A stretch of DNA of 64,000 nt, from NCBI GenBank assembly GCA_016787705.1, contig JAEUTP010000020.1, forward strand, positions 1 through 64,000, given 5' to 3'. Position numbers and translations under genes: made by a program. Below, piece by piece: positions 22,291 to 31,820 of this stretch. The first letter of the stretch is position 1, and the number at the start of each line of letters is the position of its first letter. This stretch comes from Bacteroidia bacterium. GTDB taxonomy: Bacteria > Bacteroidota > Bacteroidia > B-17B0 > Aurantibacillaceae. Below the pieces are notes generated by a model, which did no database searches, was not told the origin of the DNA, and saw only the letters and a list, made by a program, of their open reading frames with translations.

Positions 22291-23319
22291 ATGACCTCAC
22301 GCAGAAATTTTATTAAAGTAAGTGGATTGATCGCTGCTTCGGCAATGGCAACACCTTTAAATGCTATTGAAAAAATTGAAGGTACTGAAGTAATCAAAAT
22401 AAAACCACCTGCATTAAATGCAGGAGATACGGTTGCCATCATATCACCCGCAGGTGCCGTGTGGGATGAGAACCAGGTAGAAACATTTACCAACATTTTA
22501 AAAAGCTTTGGCTTTAACGTAATACATGGAAAAACATTAAAAGAAAAATTCGGTTATTTTGCAGGCACAGATGATCTGCGCGCGAACGAGCTCAATAACT
22601 TTTTTGCAGATAAAAAAATAAAAGGCATTTTTTGCATGAAAGGTGGCTGGGGCTGTGCAAGGATATTAGATAAAATAGATTACGATGCCATCAAAAAAAA
22701 CCCGAAAGTATTAATTGGCTTTTCAGACATCACCGCCTTGCTTTTAGCGATTACACATAAAACAGGACTCATTACTTTTCACGGCCCTGTTGGTAACTCA
22801 GGCTGGAATGATTTTACAAAAAATATTTTTACAAACGTTACCATGGTACCAAAACCATTTAACTTTCCGGAGAATCCTTTAAGTGAAGAAAAGCCGTTTG
22901 TAATAACCGGCGGCAAAGCCAGTGGCGAACTGGTTGGCGGCAATTTGACCGTGCTTTCTGCATTAATTGGAAGTGATTATTTACCTGACTGGAAAAACAA
23001 GATTTTATTTTTAGAAGAAGCCAAAGAAGAACCATATAGCATTGACAGAATGTTAACGCAATTAAAATTAAGCGGTGTTTTAAATTCCATCAGCGGTTTT
23101 GTATTTGGCAAATGCGCCAAATGTTTGGCAGAAGAACCACAAAAAGCATTCACCTTTCACGAAGTAATATTGCAGCACATAAAACCACTGGGTATACCTG
23201 CTTTTTACGGCGCCATGATTGGCCACATTGAAAATAAGTTAACAGTACCTTTGGGCATTGATGCAACGATGGATGCGGATAAAGGAGTTATTTCTTTGGA
23301 GGAAAATAGTGTGATATAA
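22291..23319 (+). CDS. S66-family LD-carboxypeptidase (LdcA/MccF-like) with Tat-type signal
   Basis: From ATG 22291 the 342-residue protein starts with a twin-arginine type signal (TSRRNFIKVSGLIAASAMA). The peptidase S66 domain follows (about 40-335): nucleophile elbow GFSDITALL with Ser145, a glutamate in LFLEEAKEEPYSIDRML, and His in GHIENKLTVPLG, matching the Ser-Glu-His triad of the family. LD-carboxypeptidases remove the terminal D-Ala from murein tetrapeptides during recycling; MccF relatives cleave microcin adducts. With a Tat signal, periplasmic wall turnover is most likely. An in-frame TTG at 22252 was rejected since it precedes the Tat motif. Confidence 0.9.
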   Translation: MTSRRNFIKVSGLIAASAMATPLNAIEKIEGTEVIKIKPPALNAGDTVAIISPAGAVWDENQVETFTNILKSFGFNVIHGKTLKEKFGYFAGTDDLRANELNNFFADKKIKGIFCMKGGWGCARILDKIDYDAIKKNPKVLIGFSDITALLLAITHKTGLITFHGPVGNSGWNDFTKNIFTNVTMVPKPFNFPENPLSEEKPFVITGGKASGELVGGNLTVLSALIGSDYLPDWKNKILFLEEAKEEPYSIDRMLTQLKLSGVLNSISGFVFGKCAKCLAEEPQKAFTFHEVILQHIKPLGIPAFYGAMIGHIENKLTVPLGIDATMDADKGVISLEENSVI

Positions 23320-23333
23320 AATAAGTGCATTAT

Positions 23334-23390
23334 CTCCCTCTGGAGGGTTTTGCGAAGCAAAATGAAGTTCAAAAAAACTATGAGGAGGGA
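23334..23390. repeat. Intergenic imperfect inverted repeat
   Basis: CTCCCTCTGGAGGG at the left and GAGGAGGGA at the right frame an inner perfect hairpin TTTTGC-GAA-GCAAAA (23348-23362). It fills the gap between convergent genes. Comparable CCCTC/GAGGG elements recur in intergenic DNA of this phylum. Confidence 0.6.
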
Positions 23391-23402
23391 AACCAGTAAA
23401 AT

Positions 23403-25121
23403 TTATTCTTTAACAACCTTAAACACCTGTTGCCCCTTTTCTGTCTCTGCTTTTAGATAATACAAACCACTTTCAAGTTGAGAAAGATCGATCTCTTCTT
23501 TTAAATTTTTCGAAAAACCCGAATAAACAATTCGTCCCAACTGATCTTTAAGTGTTAGCTTGTATAATATATTTACTTCTTTAAACTCAATATTTAAAAT
23601 ATCATTTACAGGATTTGGAAATACATTTATTTTTTGTTCAATATTAGCAGCATAAGATGCAATGCCTGTTATAACTGAAGTTAATTTAGCAATGTAAAAA
23701 TCTGTTGCTCCGGCAGAAGTAAAATTTACAATACCTGTACCGGGATCAACATCTACTGTGTTATCAAAAATTCCGCTTAAATAAATTTCGCCCGAATTGT
23801 TTGCTGCTATTCCTACTGCATCTTCCCACGAAACGCTTCCTGTTCGGCCGGCTGATACAAAACTACCTGTTGCAGTATATATAGCAACAAACTGATCACC
23901 CACACCCGCAGAGGTTAAAAGATTATTGGCGGGACCGGGATCAAAATCGACTGTGTTTTGAAACATGCCTATGGCGTATACATTTCCCCAAGCGTCAACC
24001 GAAATTTCGCGTACAGCATCAGCAGCGCCAACGTTACCTAATTGCATTGCCCAAATAAAATTTCCACTTGGATCTAATTTTGAAATAAAGCCGTCAGGAA
24101 TAAGCGAAGGACTTGTTGATACTGTATAGGAAGTAGTACCCGGATCAAGATCAGCTGTATCGGAAAAATAGCCACCCAAATAAATATTGCCCGCGCCATC
24201 CAGATCAATGCTGCTCATACAAGCACTAACAAATGCTTTTGCCCATAAGAAATTTCCGGCATTATCCATTTTACTAATAAAGCCACAATATGTAGAAGTT
24301 GAAAGGGTAAAAGTTGCGGGGCCGGGATCAAAATCAATAGTTGAATTAAAGTTACCTGTAAAAAAAATATTTCCGCTAGCATCAATTGCAATCGAATGTC
24401 CTTCTTCGTTCATATTCAGGTCGCCTATTTGTTTGGCCCAGGCAAAATTTCCTGTAGCATCCAGTTTACAAAAAAATACATCCGCAACATTTTGGGTTGC
24501 ATTTGAACTTAGCGTAAAAGTTCCTGGCCCCGGATCAAAATCAATAGTGTTATTAAACGATCCTGTAACGTAAACATTACCCGAACCATCTACTTTTAAA
24601 GAAGCTAAACCTGAAGAGAAAGCAGCGGTAGGTGTGTTTACAGTTTGAAATTGTTTTGCCCAGATATGATTACCGGCTGCGTCCATTTTGTTTATCACTA
24701 TTTCGATATTGCCGGATGTTGCTGTAAATGTTAGCACTGTTGGACCTGGATCAAAATCTCCGGAATACTGAAAGATACTTGCAGTATAAATATTTCCTTG
24801 ACTATCTACGTCAATTGATATTCCTCCATCAAAATTGGGACCGCCCAATTGTTTTGCCCAGATAAAATTTCCATTAGCATCTGTTTTCGTTATAAAAACA
24901 TCCCGGTTTCCCGCAGATGTCATAGTGTATGTGCCAGGGCCCGTATCAAAATCGATTGTATTGGTAAAATACCCGGTAGTATAAACATTATTAAAAGCGT
25001 CAATACATATGGCGCTTGAATTATCGTAACCGGCGCTGCCGAATTGTTTGGCCCAAACCAGGTTTTGGGCACTTAATTGAAAAATGCTAAAGTATACTAT
25101 GGCGGTTATTATATTTTTCAT
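23403..25121 (-). CDS. Secreted SBBP-type beta-propeller protein with T9SS type A sorting domain
   Basis: This 572-residue protein has a signal peptide (about 1-18) and at least seven repeats of about 50-60 residues with FDPGPG(T/A) and then GNFIWAKQ, the SBBP (seven-bladed propeller) pattern; the DPGPG loops could bind metal. The C-terminal ~75 residues (NVFPNPVNDILNIE ... GLYYLKAETEKGQQVFKVVKE) form a T9SS type A sorting domain. The protein is therefore exported across the outer membrane and probably attached to the surface. First of four consecutive T9SS type A cargo genes on this strand. Function unknown. Confidence 0.9.
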   Translation of the reverse strand: MKNIITAIVYFSIFQLSAQNLVWAKQFGSAGYDNSSAICIDAFNNVYTTGYFTNTIDFDTGPGTYTMTSAGNRDVFITKTDANGNFIWAKQLGGPNFDGGISIDVDSQGNIYTASIFQYSGDFDPGPTVLTFTATSGNIEIVINKMDAAGNHIWAKQFQTVNTPTAAFSSGLASLKVDGSGNVYVTGSFNNTIDFDPGPGTFTLSSNATQNVADVFFCKLDATGNFAWAKQIGDLNMNEEGHSIAIDASGNIFFTGNFNSTIDFDPGPATFTLSTSTYCGFISKMDNAGNFLWAKAFVSACMSSIDLDGAGNIYLGGYFSDTADLDPGTTSYTVSTSPSLIPDGFISKLDPSGNFIWAMQLGNVGAADAVREISVDAWGNVYAIGMFQNTVDFDPGPANNLLTSAGVGDQFVAIYTATGSFVSAGRTGSVSWEDAVGIAANNSGEIYLSGIFDNTVDVDPGTGIVNFTSAGATDFYIAKLTSVITGIASYAANIEQKINVFPNPVNDILNIEFKEVNILYKLTLKDQLGRIVYSGFSKNLKEEIDLSQLESGLYYLKAETEKGQQVFKVVKE

Positions 25122-25201
25122 GCGTTATTTTTATAAATTAACATTAAAAAGTAAATTGATTACTCGTTAATTTTTTGGGTAACCTCTATAATGTTGTAGC
25201 A

Positions 25202-26734
25202 TTATTGTTTTATAATTTTACGGCTGGAAATTAGTTTCTGCTTATCGTAAAGCTCTAAAAAATAGACCCCATATTTTAAGTCTTTCAAATTTATCTGTTC
25301 TTTAAAAGGAATTTCTAATATCGCACGCCCTAAAATATCTACCACCTTAATGGTTAAGTTTTGATCGTGATTAAAATTTTCAATTTCAATATTTAAAATA
25401 TCATTTGTTGGGTTGGGGTAAATACTTAATATATTCTTATTAATCGTGTTTTCATTTAAACCAACTGTTTGACAATAAACTACAGTACTATCACAACCCA
25501 TACTATCTATTTTGGTTATACTGTATGGCTTTGGATTTGCTGCAAAATAAAGCCAATTGGCTGTTAAATAAGAGCCACTAGAAGTTACATTCAAGCTCCT
25601 AATAAACTTGCTATTTTCGTTTGAATTATCTCTGCTAAGATTCTTATTCCATTTTACATTTCCATCTTTATCTGTTTTTATTAATCTTAGCATAACTTTT
25701 TCAGGAAGACTGTAATTTTTTAAAGTATCATAACGTCCACCTAATATCAGATCACCATTACTTAATTCGTTAATTGTATTAATTGAATTGTACACACAAG
25801 TTTGATCAAATTCTTTCGTCCAGATAACATTATTAAGATTATTAAGATCGAATTTTAACGCATAACCTTTATGTCGGGCTGTACCATTAGGCCCCCCAAG
25901 ATTGTCGCATTGATCATTTTGGCCTACAGCGACGCATTTCTTATCTTTTGTTTGAATTAAATCTATAAAGAAACTTGAGCAGCCTCCCGAAAAAGTTTTT
26001 CTTTGTAAAACAGTGCCTAAACTATCCGTTACAATTATGTTTGCATGTCCGGTATATGCGCTTGCTGTTCCATCATACTGATACCCGGCAATTACAATTT
26101 TTTTTGTTAAGCTATCCTGTATAATATTACTTCCATTTTGCCCATTAGGAATAGGTTTGTTTATTTTTTTTCTCCATAATTCATTGCCGTTTGAATCGGT
26201 TTTAATGATCAATGTTGTTTCAATTGGATTTACAGGATGGGCACAAAAACCAGTAATTAAAAAGCCATCGTCTACACTTTTAGCAACACCCTGTATGTAT
26301 AGATAATCATTGGTGTCGTAAAATTTTTTTTGCCATAGGGTATCCCCGTTAAAATTAAATTTTATCAAAACAGAAGGGTATTTATTGTTGCTGTCACGTA
26401 CACAGGAATAAAAATAAAAACTGCTATTACCTTTAATTAAAGAGCGATTACTTAAAAAGTTATCAAGGTATTCAAATTTATCACTGCCATAACTTTTTTG
26501 CCACAACTCAGTGCCATTGGCATCTGTGCCAACAATGGTTAAGCGATTGCTGCCTGTTGGCCCATCAAACGTCAGGCCGGTCATAATAATATTACCATTA
26601 GGTGCTTCTATTACATCGGTGCAAACTGAAACAACCGAATTTGGCAGAAAGTAATTTTTAGAAAAACCACCTTGGCTAAACAAAATTATTTGTTTAAACA
26701 GGATGGTTATAAATATTATTAATACTTTTTTCAA
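25202..26734 (-). CDS. T9SS type A cargo protein, tandem paralogue 1 (TTG start)
   Basis: The 510-residue protein has a signal peptide ending LFSQGG, repeated motifs of the type GNELWRKK, GFLITG and LIQTKDKK suggesting a beta-propeller, and a C-terminal T9SS type A sorting domain (SIYPNPTNDILNIEIEN ... GVYFLELYDKQKL). It is closely similar along its length to the 507-residue protein encoded next door (26912-28435), including FSGG/TG-rich middle and CDS(T/S)V(V/F)YCQTVGL. Its start codon is TTG: the signal peptide begins right there and no ATG is available. Function unknown; both copies probably act outside the cell. Confidence 0.85.
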   Translation of the reverse strand: MKKVLIIFITILFKQIILFSQGGFSKNYFLPNSVVSVCTDVIEAPNGNIIMTGLTFDGPTGSNRLTIVGTDANGTELWQKSYGSDKFEYLDNFLSNRSLIKGNSSFYFYSCVRDSNNKYPSVLIKFNFNGDTLWQKKFYDTNDYLYIQGVAKSVDDGFLITGFCAHPVNPIETTLIIKTDSNGNELWRKKINKPIPNGQNGSNIIQDSLTKKIVIAGYQYDGTASAYTGHANIIVTDSLGTVLQRKTFSGGCSSFFIDLIQTKDKKCVAVGQNDQCDNLGGPNGTARHKGYALKFDLNNLNNVIWTKEFDQTCVYNSINTINELSNGDLILGGRYDTLKNYSLPEKVMLRLIKTDKDGNVKWNKNLSRDNSNENSKFIRSLNVTSSGSYLTANWLYFAANPKPYSITKIDSMGCDSTVVYCQTVGLNENTINKNILSIYPNPTNDILNIEIENFNHDQNLTIKVVDILGRAILEIPFKEQINLKDLKYGVYFLELYDKQKLISSRKIIKQ

Positions 26735-26796
26735 TTATTTAAATGTACAAAAAAATTATTTTACGAAACGAAGCAGATTGCACCATTTATTTTTTT

Positions 26797-26886
26797 AGGG
26801 CGCAGCCTTTGGCCCGGGCTTTCGCCACTCGCTTTTTTATTGCCTTTCAGGACAATAAAAAGAGCTCAGACAAAGGCTCTATCCCT
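26797..26886. repeat. Dispersed intergenic inverted repeat between tandem paralogues
   Basis: Left arm AGGGCGCAGCCTTTG (26797-26811) pairs imperfectly with CAAAGGCTCTATCCCT (26871-26886). The interior holds GGGCTTTCGCCACTCGCTTTTTT and AAAAAGAGCTCAGAC in two pieces, a pattern I associate with a repeat family common in Bacteroidota intergenic DNA. It sits between the two paralogous T9SS genes. Confidence 0.75.
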
Positions 26887-26911
26887 TGCGCATGTGTGCT
26901 ATAAATGAAAG

Positions 26912-28435
26912 CTATTCCTTAATTACCTTCTCTACAGCAATTAATTTTTCTTTATTATAAAGCTGTAAAAAGTAAATGCCGTTTTTTAATTCTTTAATAT
27001 TTATTTGTTGTGAACCTTGCAGCTCTAAAACACTGCGCCCTAATACATCGGTTATTTTTATAGTTGTTGTTTCAATTGCCAACAACTCTTCGCTTGCAAT
27101 GTTTAAAACATCTTTAGCCGGATTAGGATAGATCTTTAACTTATAGTTGTTACTTTTTAATTCTTCAAGGCCAACCGTTTGGCAATAAAATACCGAACTA
27201 TCGCATAACGTACTATCGTATTTTACAATAAAATAGGGATTGGGTGTTTGATTTGAAATTTGTAAAGCAGAAATATAACCTCCATCTGATGTTAAGTTTA
27301 GACTCATAGGCGACATATAATACGATTGATTAATCGGAAAAGGATTATAATTATAATACCTATCTGTTACAACGAACCCATCTTTGTTAACTCTTGTTAT
27401 ACGATTAAGATTAACACTGGGAGAATTGTAAAGAAGCATCGTGTCGAGTGTGCCACCAATTAATACATCATTATTTTTCGTTAAGCTAACTGTATTAAAA
27501 GCATTAGAAGGCGTTGTTTTATCATGAGATAAATACCAAAGGGGCGAATAAGGTGTATTGATATCGAATTTAACAGCAAAACTTTTATAGGTTTCCAACG
27601 CACCAACCATTAGGCTTTGTTTCTCGGCACCCACGGCAATAAATTTTTTATCTTTTGTTTGAATCAAATCAGTAAATAAACCGGGGCCTGTATAACTATG
27701 CTGGCTTAATTTATTTCCGAGGCTATCTAAAATTAAAATACTTGGATAGCCTGTATAGCTTGAAGCATTACCTACATATTGGTAACCGGCCGTAATTATT
27801 TTTTTTGTCACACTATCCTGTAGTATCACTTTAGCGTCATGCAAATTAGGTATAGCTTTAGGTATTTTTTTTCGCCAAAGTTCGTTACCGTTTATATCTG
27901 TTTTAATTAATAAAACTGTTCTGTTTGGATTTATAGGATCTTCAAACATTCCGGTTATTAAAAAACCATTATCTACAGAACCGGTTACCATTTGAGGGAT
28001 AACATAATTACTTAGATCGTAAAAGCGTTTTTGCCAGATGGTATCACCATTAAAATTAAACTTAATAAACACACCAATGTATTTATTGTTACTATCCCTT
28101 ACACAACCGGCATGATAAATAAAATTGCCCTCTTTATAAAACCATTTTGCAATCAATGAATTATCAAGATATTCAAATTTATAGTTGCCGTACTTTTTAA
28201 CCCATTGCAGCTGCCCCTGGCTGTTTAAGCCCATTATAGCCAGGCGGTTGGTTTGGAAACCATTTAAGGTGTCCACTACAATGCCGCACACCAGATAATT
28301 GCCGGGGGTTGTTTCAAATACATTTTTCGTAGTGTTATTTAATGAGTAGGGAAGCTTAAACTGACGTTTAAAACCTCCCTGCCCATAAATAGATTGGGTA
28401 ACAATTAATAATATGGTAAAAATGTAAAAACGCAT
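26912..28435 (-). CDS. T9SS type A cargo protein, tandem paralogue 2
   Basis: The 507-residue product has a signal peptide ending SIYGQGG, the same propeller-like motifs as its neighbour (FKFNFNGDTIWQKRFYD, GNELWRKKIP, LIQTKDKKFIAVG) and a T9SS type A C-terminus (KIYPNPAKDVLNIASEE ... GIYFLQLYNKEKL). Unlike its paralogue it starts with ATG. A short stretch upstream of both genes (TTAAATGTACAAAAAAA on the plus strand) is also shared, so the duplication included part of the leader. Function unknown. Confidence 0.87.
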   Translation of the reverse strand: MRFYIFTILLIVTQSIYGQGGFKRQFKLPYSLNNTTKNVFETTPGNYLVCGIVVDTLNGFQTNRLAIMGLNSQGQLQWVKKYGNYKFEYLDNSLIAKWFYKEGNFIYHAGCVRDSNNKYIGVFIKFNFNGDTIWQKRFYDLSNYVIPQMVTGSVDNGFLITGMFEDPINPNRTVLLIKTDINGNELWRKKIPKAIPNLHDAKVILQDSVTKKIITAGYQYVGNASSYTGYPSILILDSLGNKLSQHSYTGPGLFTDLIQTKDKKFIAVGAEKQSLMVGALETYKSFAVKFDINTPYSPLWYLSHDKTTPSNAFNTVSLTKNNDVLIGGTLDTMLLYNSPSVNLNRITRVNKDGFVVTDRYYNYNPFPINQSYYMSPMSLNLTSDGGYISALQISNQTPNPYFIVKYDSTLCDSSVFYCQTVGLEELKSNNYKLKIYPNPAKDVLNIASEELLAIETTTIKITDVLGRSVLELQGSQQINIKELKNGIYFLQLYNKEKLIAVEKVIKE

Positions 28436-28468
28436 TAAACATATTTTAATTAAATGTACAAAAAAAAG

Positions 28469-31400
28469 CTATTTTACACAAATTACCTTTGTTTGGTAAA
28501 CCTGTGCTTTGCCACTATAAACGCTTAACATATATACACCGGCCGTAAAATTATCCATTGCAATTTTAGTTTGGGTATTTGGCTTTGCATCTGCAGTAAA
28601 TACAACTTTGCCAAGGGTACTGGTTAAAGTAACGGTTACCGTATTTTCTTCTTTACTGGTATAAACAAAATTAAGCAGGTTGGTAGCCGGATTGGGATAC
28701 ACTGCAAAAGACGTTTTTATCTCCTCCATTATCAAAGAATTTTCCTTACTTTTCTTTACACCCTCTTCAACCAGTGGTACCAGGTGGGGTATATAATAAT
28801 CCTGCCCATCTACCAGCTTTAACAGGCTTTGCGCATTGCTTTTACCGTCTTTATCAGGCCCTGTACTATAGCCTTGCAAAAAGCCTTTGGCCGCGGCATT
28901 GGTTTTAAGCGTAAATGCTTTATTGGCATTTTGGTGCAGGTTTATTAAGCTGCTCTGTAAGGCCGCCCAATCAGCTTTTTTGTTATTTAAGCTATTGGCA
29001 TTTTGCTGTGCCATGTTATAATCACCTTTGTTTATATAGGCATAGGTTAATTGCACATCGGCATCATCCATACCGGCGGCATTGTTTTGCAGTAAAGCAA
29101 CTACGCTGTCTTTACTGGCAGGCAAACTATCCAATAAAAAATAATTTAATTTTTCGTACCAGGCTGCTTTTAGTTCAGGCAAAATTAACGGTGCCGAGCC
29201 TTTTGCGTTGGCCATTTGGTTATTGGTACTTAAACTATTAATGTAATTATTAAGATTAGCCAGGCGGCCGCTACCGCCACCGCCGCCTCCGCCACTTTCA
29301 CTAACAGGGCAGTCAAAAGCGTAATTTAACGGCAAACCTGAATTTACAACATTTACAGCTATATCGCTGTTGTTGGGTTGCGGTGTGGGGCGGGTATTGG
29401 CATCGGAGTTTGCACCGTGATCTATTGTTTTTACACTGGTACTAACAATATACCATTTATTTTCGCAAGTACTGCAACCTGAAATAGCAGCATACTTGTT
29501 TCTTACTAAATCATTGTTATTCCATGGCGATGTTGGTTTACCTTGGATCCTCATCACCGTTGGCGAGCTGCCAAGCATGGCTATATCAAAAGCGTTAGCC
29601 AAAGGTGTAAAATCATTACAGTTCATTTTTAAACCGTCTGTATTGTTTGTAGACCCACTGTTATTATTTTGCGGGCTAATGCCCATATTAAAGCCGGCAA
29701 AGCTGTTACGGTAAATTTTATGCAGGCCCGTAGTGCTGTTGTTGGCGTAAATGCCCACATCGCTTTTGGGTGTACCACTTGTGTTTTGTAAAAAAGTATT
29801 GTTTTTTACATTGTAATACTTACAGTTATTAAGATAAAGGCCAACGCCGGTGCCAACTGCGGCAGTGCGTATATAATTATCGCTAAAAATAACGGTATTT
29901 ATATTGTTAAGGTAAACCGAGTGCGATACACAATCGTAAAAATTAGTATTGGTAATGCTCGGTACTTTTAGCGGGTTGGTATTATCTGCACTAATGCCTT
30001 TGTACAGGTTTACAAACTGGTTTTTTGTATAGCCGCCCGTACATGGATTGGTAGCGTTATTACATACCTGCTCTACAAAATAGCTGGCATCATAACTTAC
30101 AATACCTGCGCCTCTATTGGCTGCGCTGTAGGCACTACCCGCATTGTATTCAAAACTGTTACCGGAAAATTTAATACCATCAACCTCGTACATATATGCG
30201 TGAGCTACAGGAATAATACCATTAACTAATAACGAATTGGTTTTAAAATTGCAGCGTACAAATGAGCCGCTGTTGCCACCATTTGGATTGTGATAATACT
30301 GATATTGCACGCCAATACGATTATTAATAAAATTAGCATTGTTGCAAATAATAATACCACCGGTGCTGCTCCAGTCAAAACTACCATTAGCCGCTGTAGT
30401 GCCTGTGTTAATAGCAACATCTGCATTGGTTAAGGTGCCACCGTTAATTATATTAACCATGCCCTGGTATAAACCATAACCCCCACTTACATTTTGGTTT
30501 TGGGTAGATGAGCCTGCAACTTCAATACCGCGCCACAAGGCACCAAAAAAGTTAGTTACGGTTCCTCCATCTATAACTAATTTAGCACCTTTCTCCACTA
30601 ATATCCTTGCGTCTTTTGCCATCGATACCCAACATTTAATAGTTAAGGTATTGCCTGCTTTAACGGTAATGTTGCCTTTTAAGTAACGGTCAACAGTCCA
30701 TGTTTGGTTAGAAGTGATATTAAGATCAAACGCTGTATTTACATTGGTTACATAATTTTTACTGGCGGTTGTTAGCACGCGGTACATTGAATTGCGTAAA
30801 TGATAATGCATAATGGCCATTTGGAGAGGCGAAAGATATTTTTGGCAGGCTGAGTTCTGGCTCATAAGATTATTAGATGCGCCGGGAGTATTACATGAAT
30901 CCCATGGTGGGTTTGGCTGTTCAAGATAAACGTCATTTGCCACTAAATAATCACAACAACCAAAAGCAGAACTTACAGAGCTATAGTTTTCATGTGTGGT
31001 GGGATGGCCTAAGCCCAAATTATGCCCAAGCTCGTGAGCAAAATCACCACCTTTTTGAGATACATTGTTTGCCGTACCCTGAGGAAAATACATAAAGTTA
31101 TTCGGTATTGGCAATAGCACATGTGCTATACAAGGGCTTATACAGGCACCACAATATACATTAATGGCATTTGGATCGTTATAAGCAGGGTTTGAAGCAG
31201 CAAGGTGTATATTATTGTATAGCGTACCATCAGTAACAACCGAAAAAGTTTTGCATACTAGCTTAATTCTTGTACTGGGTAAGTTGACAGCTGGGGGCGT
31301 TGCTGTTAATTGCGGTAAAAAAAGCGTAGTTAATGTTTGTGTAGCTGTCCATAGCATATAATCTACGTCACCTTGGGTTGTTGTGCCCCAAACGCCACCG

Positions 31401-31606
31401 CCGTGGGGCTGGAAAACCCATACATTTACATTAACCTCCAATTCAGGTTCAGACATGGTTGGAATAAAATCATTTAATAATTGCGTGCAAACAATTGGTG
31501 AAGATTGTGTTTGTGGCGTAATTACTGTGCCACAATTTTGTGCATTTATTTTTAATGCAGCAACAAACGCAAGAAAAAGAAAACTTTTTCCGATATTTTT
31601 TTTCAT
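28469..31606 (-). CDS. Secreted metzincin-type zinc protease with beta-helix-like region and T9SS type A domain
   Basis: The 1,045-residue protein has a signal peptide (about 1-22) and a metalloprotease domain whose zinc site HELGHNLGLGH (residues 191-201) matches HExxHxxGxxH; the Met-turn is NNLMSQN with Met248. Residues about 300-680 carry many N-N-x-F/I-x-N and G-I repeats typical of a right-handed parallel beta-helix. A Gly-rich linker (GGGGGGGSG) and a helical region follow, then a T9SS type A sorting domain (FAVYPNPATNLLNFVYTS ... YQTKVICVK). It is probably an extracellular protease binding to a polysaccharide or a surface. Substrate unknown. Confidence 0.88.
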   Translation of the reverse strand: MKKNIGKSFLFLAFVAALKINAQNCGTVITPQTQSSPIVCTQLLNDFIPTMSEPELEVNVNVWVFQPHGGGVWGTTTQGDVDYMLWTATQTLTTLFLPQLTATPPAVNLPSTRIKLVCKTFSVVTDGTLYNNIHLAASNPAYNDPNAINVYCGACISPCIAHVLLPIPNNFMYFPQGTANNVSQKGGDFAHELGHNLGLGHPTTHENYSSVSSAFGCCDYLVANDVYLEQPNPPWDSCNTPGASNNLMSQNSACQKYLSPLQMAIMHYHLRNSMYRVLTTASKNYVTNVNTAFDLNITSNQTWTVDRYLKGNITVKAGNTLTIKCWVSMAKDARILVEKGAKLVIDGGTVTNFFGALWRGIEVAGSSTQNQNVSGGYGLYQGMVNIINGGTLTNADVAINTGTTAANGSFDWSSTGGIIICNNANFINNRIGVQYQYYHNPNGGNSGSFVRCNFKTNSLLVNGIIPVAHAYMYEVDGIKFSGNSFEYNAGSAYSAANRGAGIVSYDASYFVEQVCNNATNPCTGGYTKNQFVNLYKGISADNTNPLKVPSITNTNFYDCVSHSVYLNNINTVIFSDNYIRTAAVGTGVGLYLNNCKYYNVKNNTFLQNTSGTPKSDVGIYANNSTTGLHKIYRNSFAGFNMGISPQNNNSGSTNNTDGLKMNCNDFTPLANAFDIAMLGSSPTVMRIQGKPTSPWNNNDLVRNKYAAISGCSTCENKWYIVSTSVKTIDHGANSDANTRPTPQPNNSDIAVNVVNSGLPLNYAFDCPVSESGGGGGGGSGRLANLNNYINSLSTNNQMANAKGSAPLILPELKAAWYEKLNYFLLDSLPASKDSVVALLQNNAAGMDDADVQLTYAYINKGDYNMAQQNANSLNNKKADWAALQSSLINLHQNANKAFTLKTNAAAKGFLQGYSTGPDKDGKSNAQSLLKLVDGQDYYIPHLVPLVEEGVKKSKENSLIMEEIKTSFAVYPNPATNLLNFVYTSKEENTVTVTLTSTLGKVVFTADAKPNTQTKIAMDNFTAGVYMLSVYSGKAQVYQTKVICVK

Positions 31607-31760
31607 AATTATAAATTTAAATTTTGGATTAATTTAAGGAAACACGGTACAAGTGTACAAATTAATTCAGCTGAAAAAATAGGTATAATTACCTATTTTT
31701 TAAATAATTGCAAGGTAATTAATAACAAAAAACGCCCACCTTGCGGCAGAGCGTTTTCCA

Positions 31761-31814
31761 TTGTCATTCCGACGAAAGGAGGAATCTCAGATCCCTCGTT
31801 CCTCGGGATGACAA
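31761..31814. repeat. Intergenic inverted repeat, 'TTGTCATTCC' type
   Basis: TTGTCATTCC (31761-31770) and GGGATGACAA (31805-31814) pair with one mismatch; the interior reads GACGAAAGGAGGAATCTC. This is a recognisable dispersed element of Bacteroidota. It lies just after the stop codon of the dihydrolipoyl dehydrogenase gene. Confidence 0.8.
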
Positions 31815-31820
31815 AAAATT

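Noticed and set aside
23334..23390. Repeat between S66 peptidase and propeller genes as a transcription terminator
   Set aside because: There is no T tract at either end of the imperfect stem, so I list it only as a repeat.
31761..31814. CRISPR-like unit or attachment site
   Set aside because: It is a single inverted repeat with no spacer array and no adjacent integrase or cas gene.
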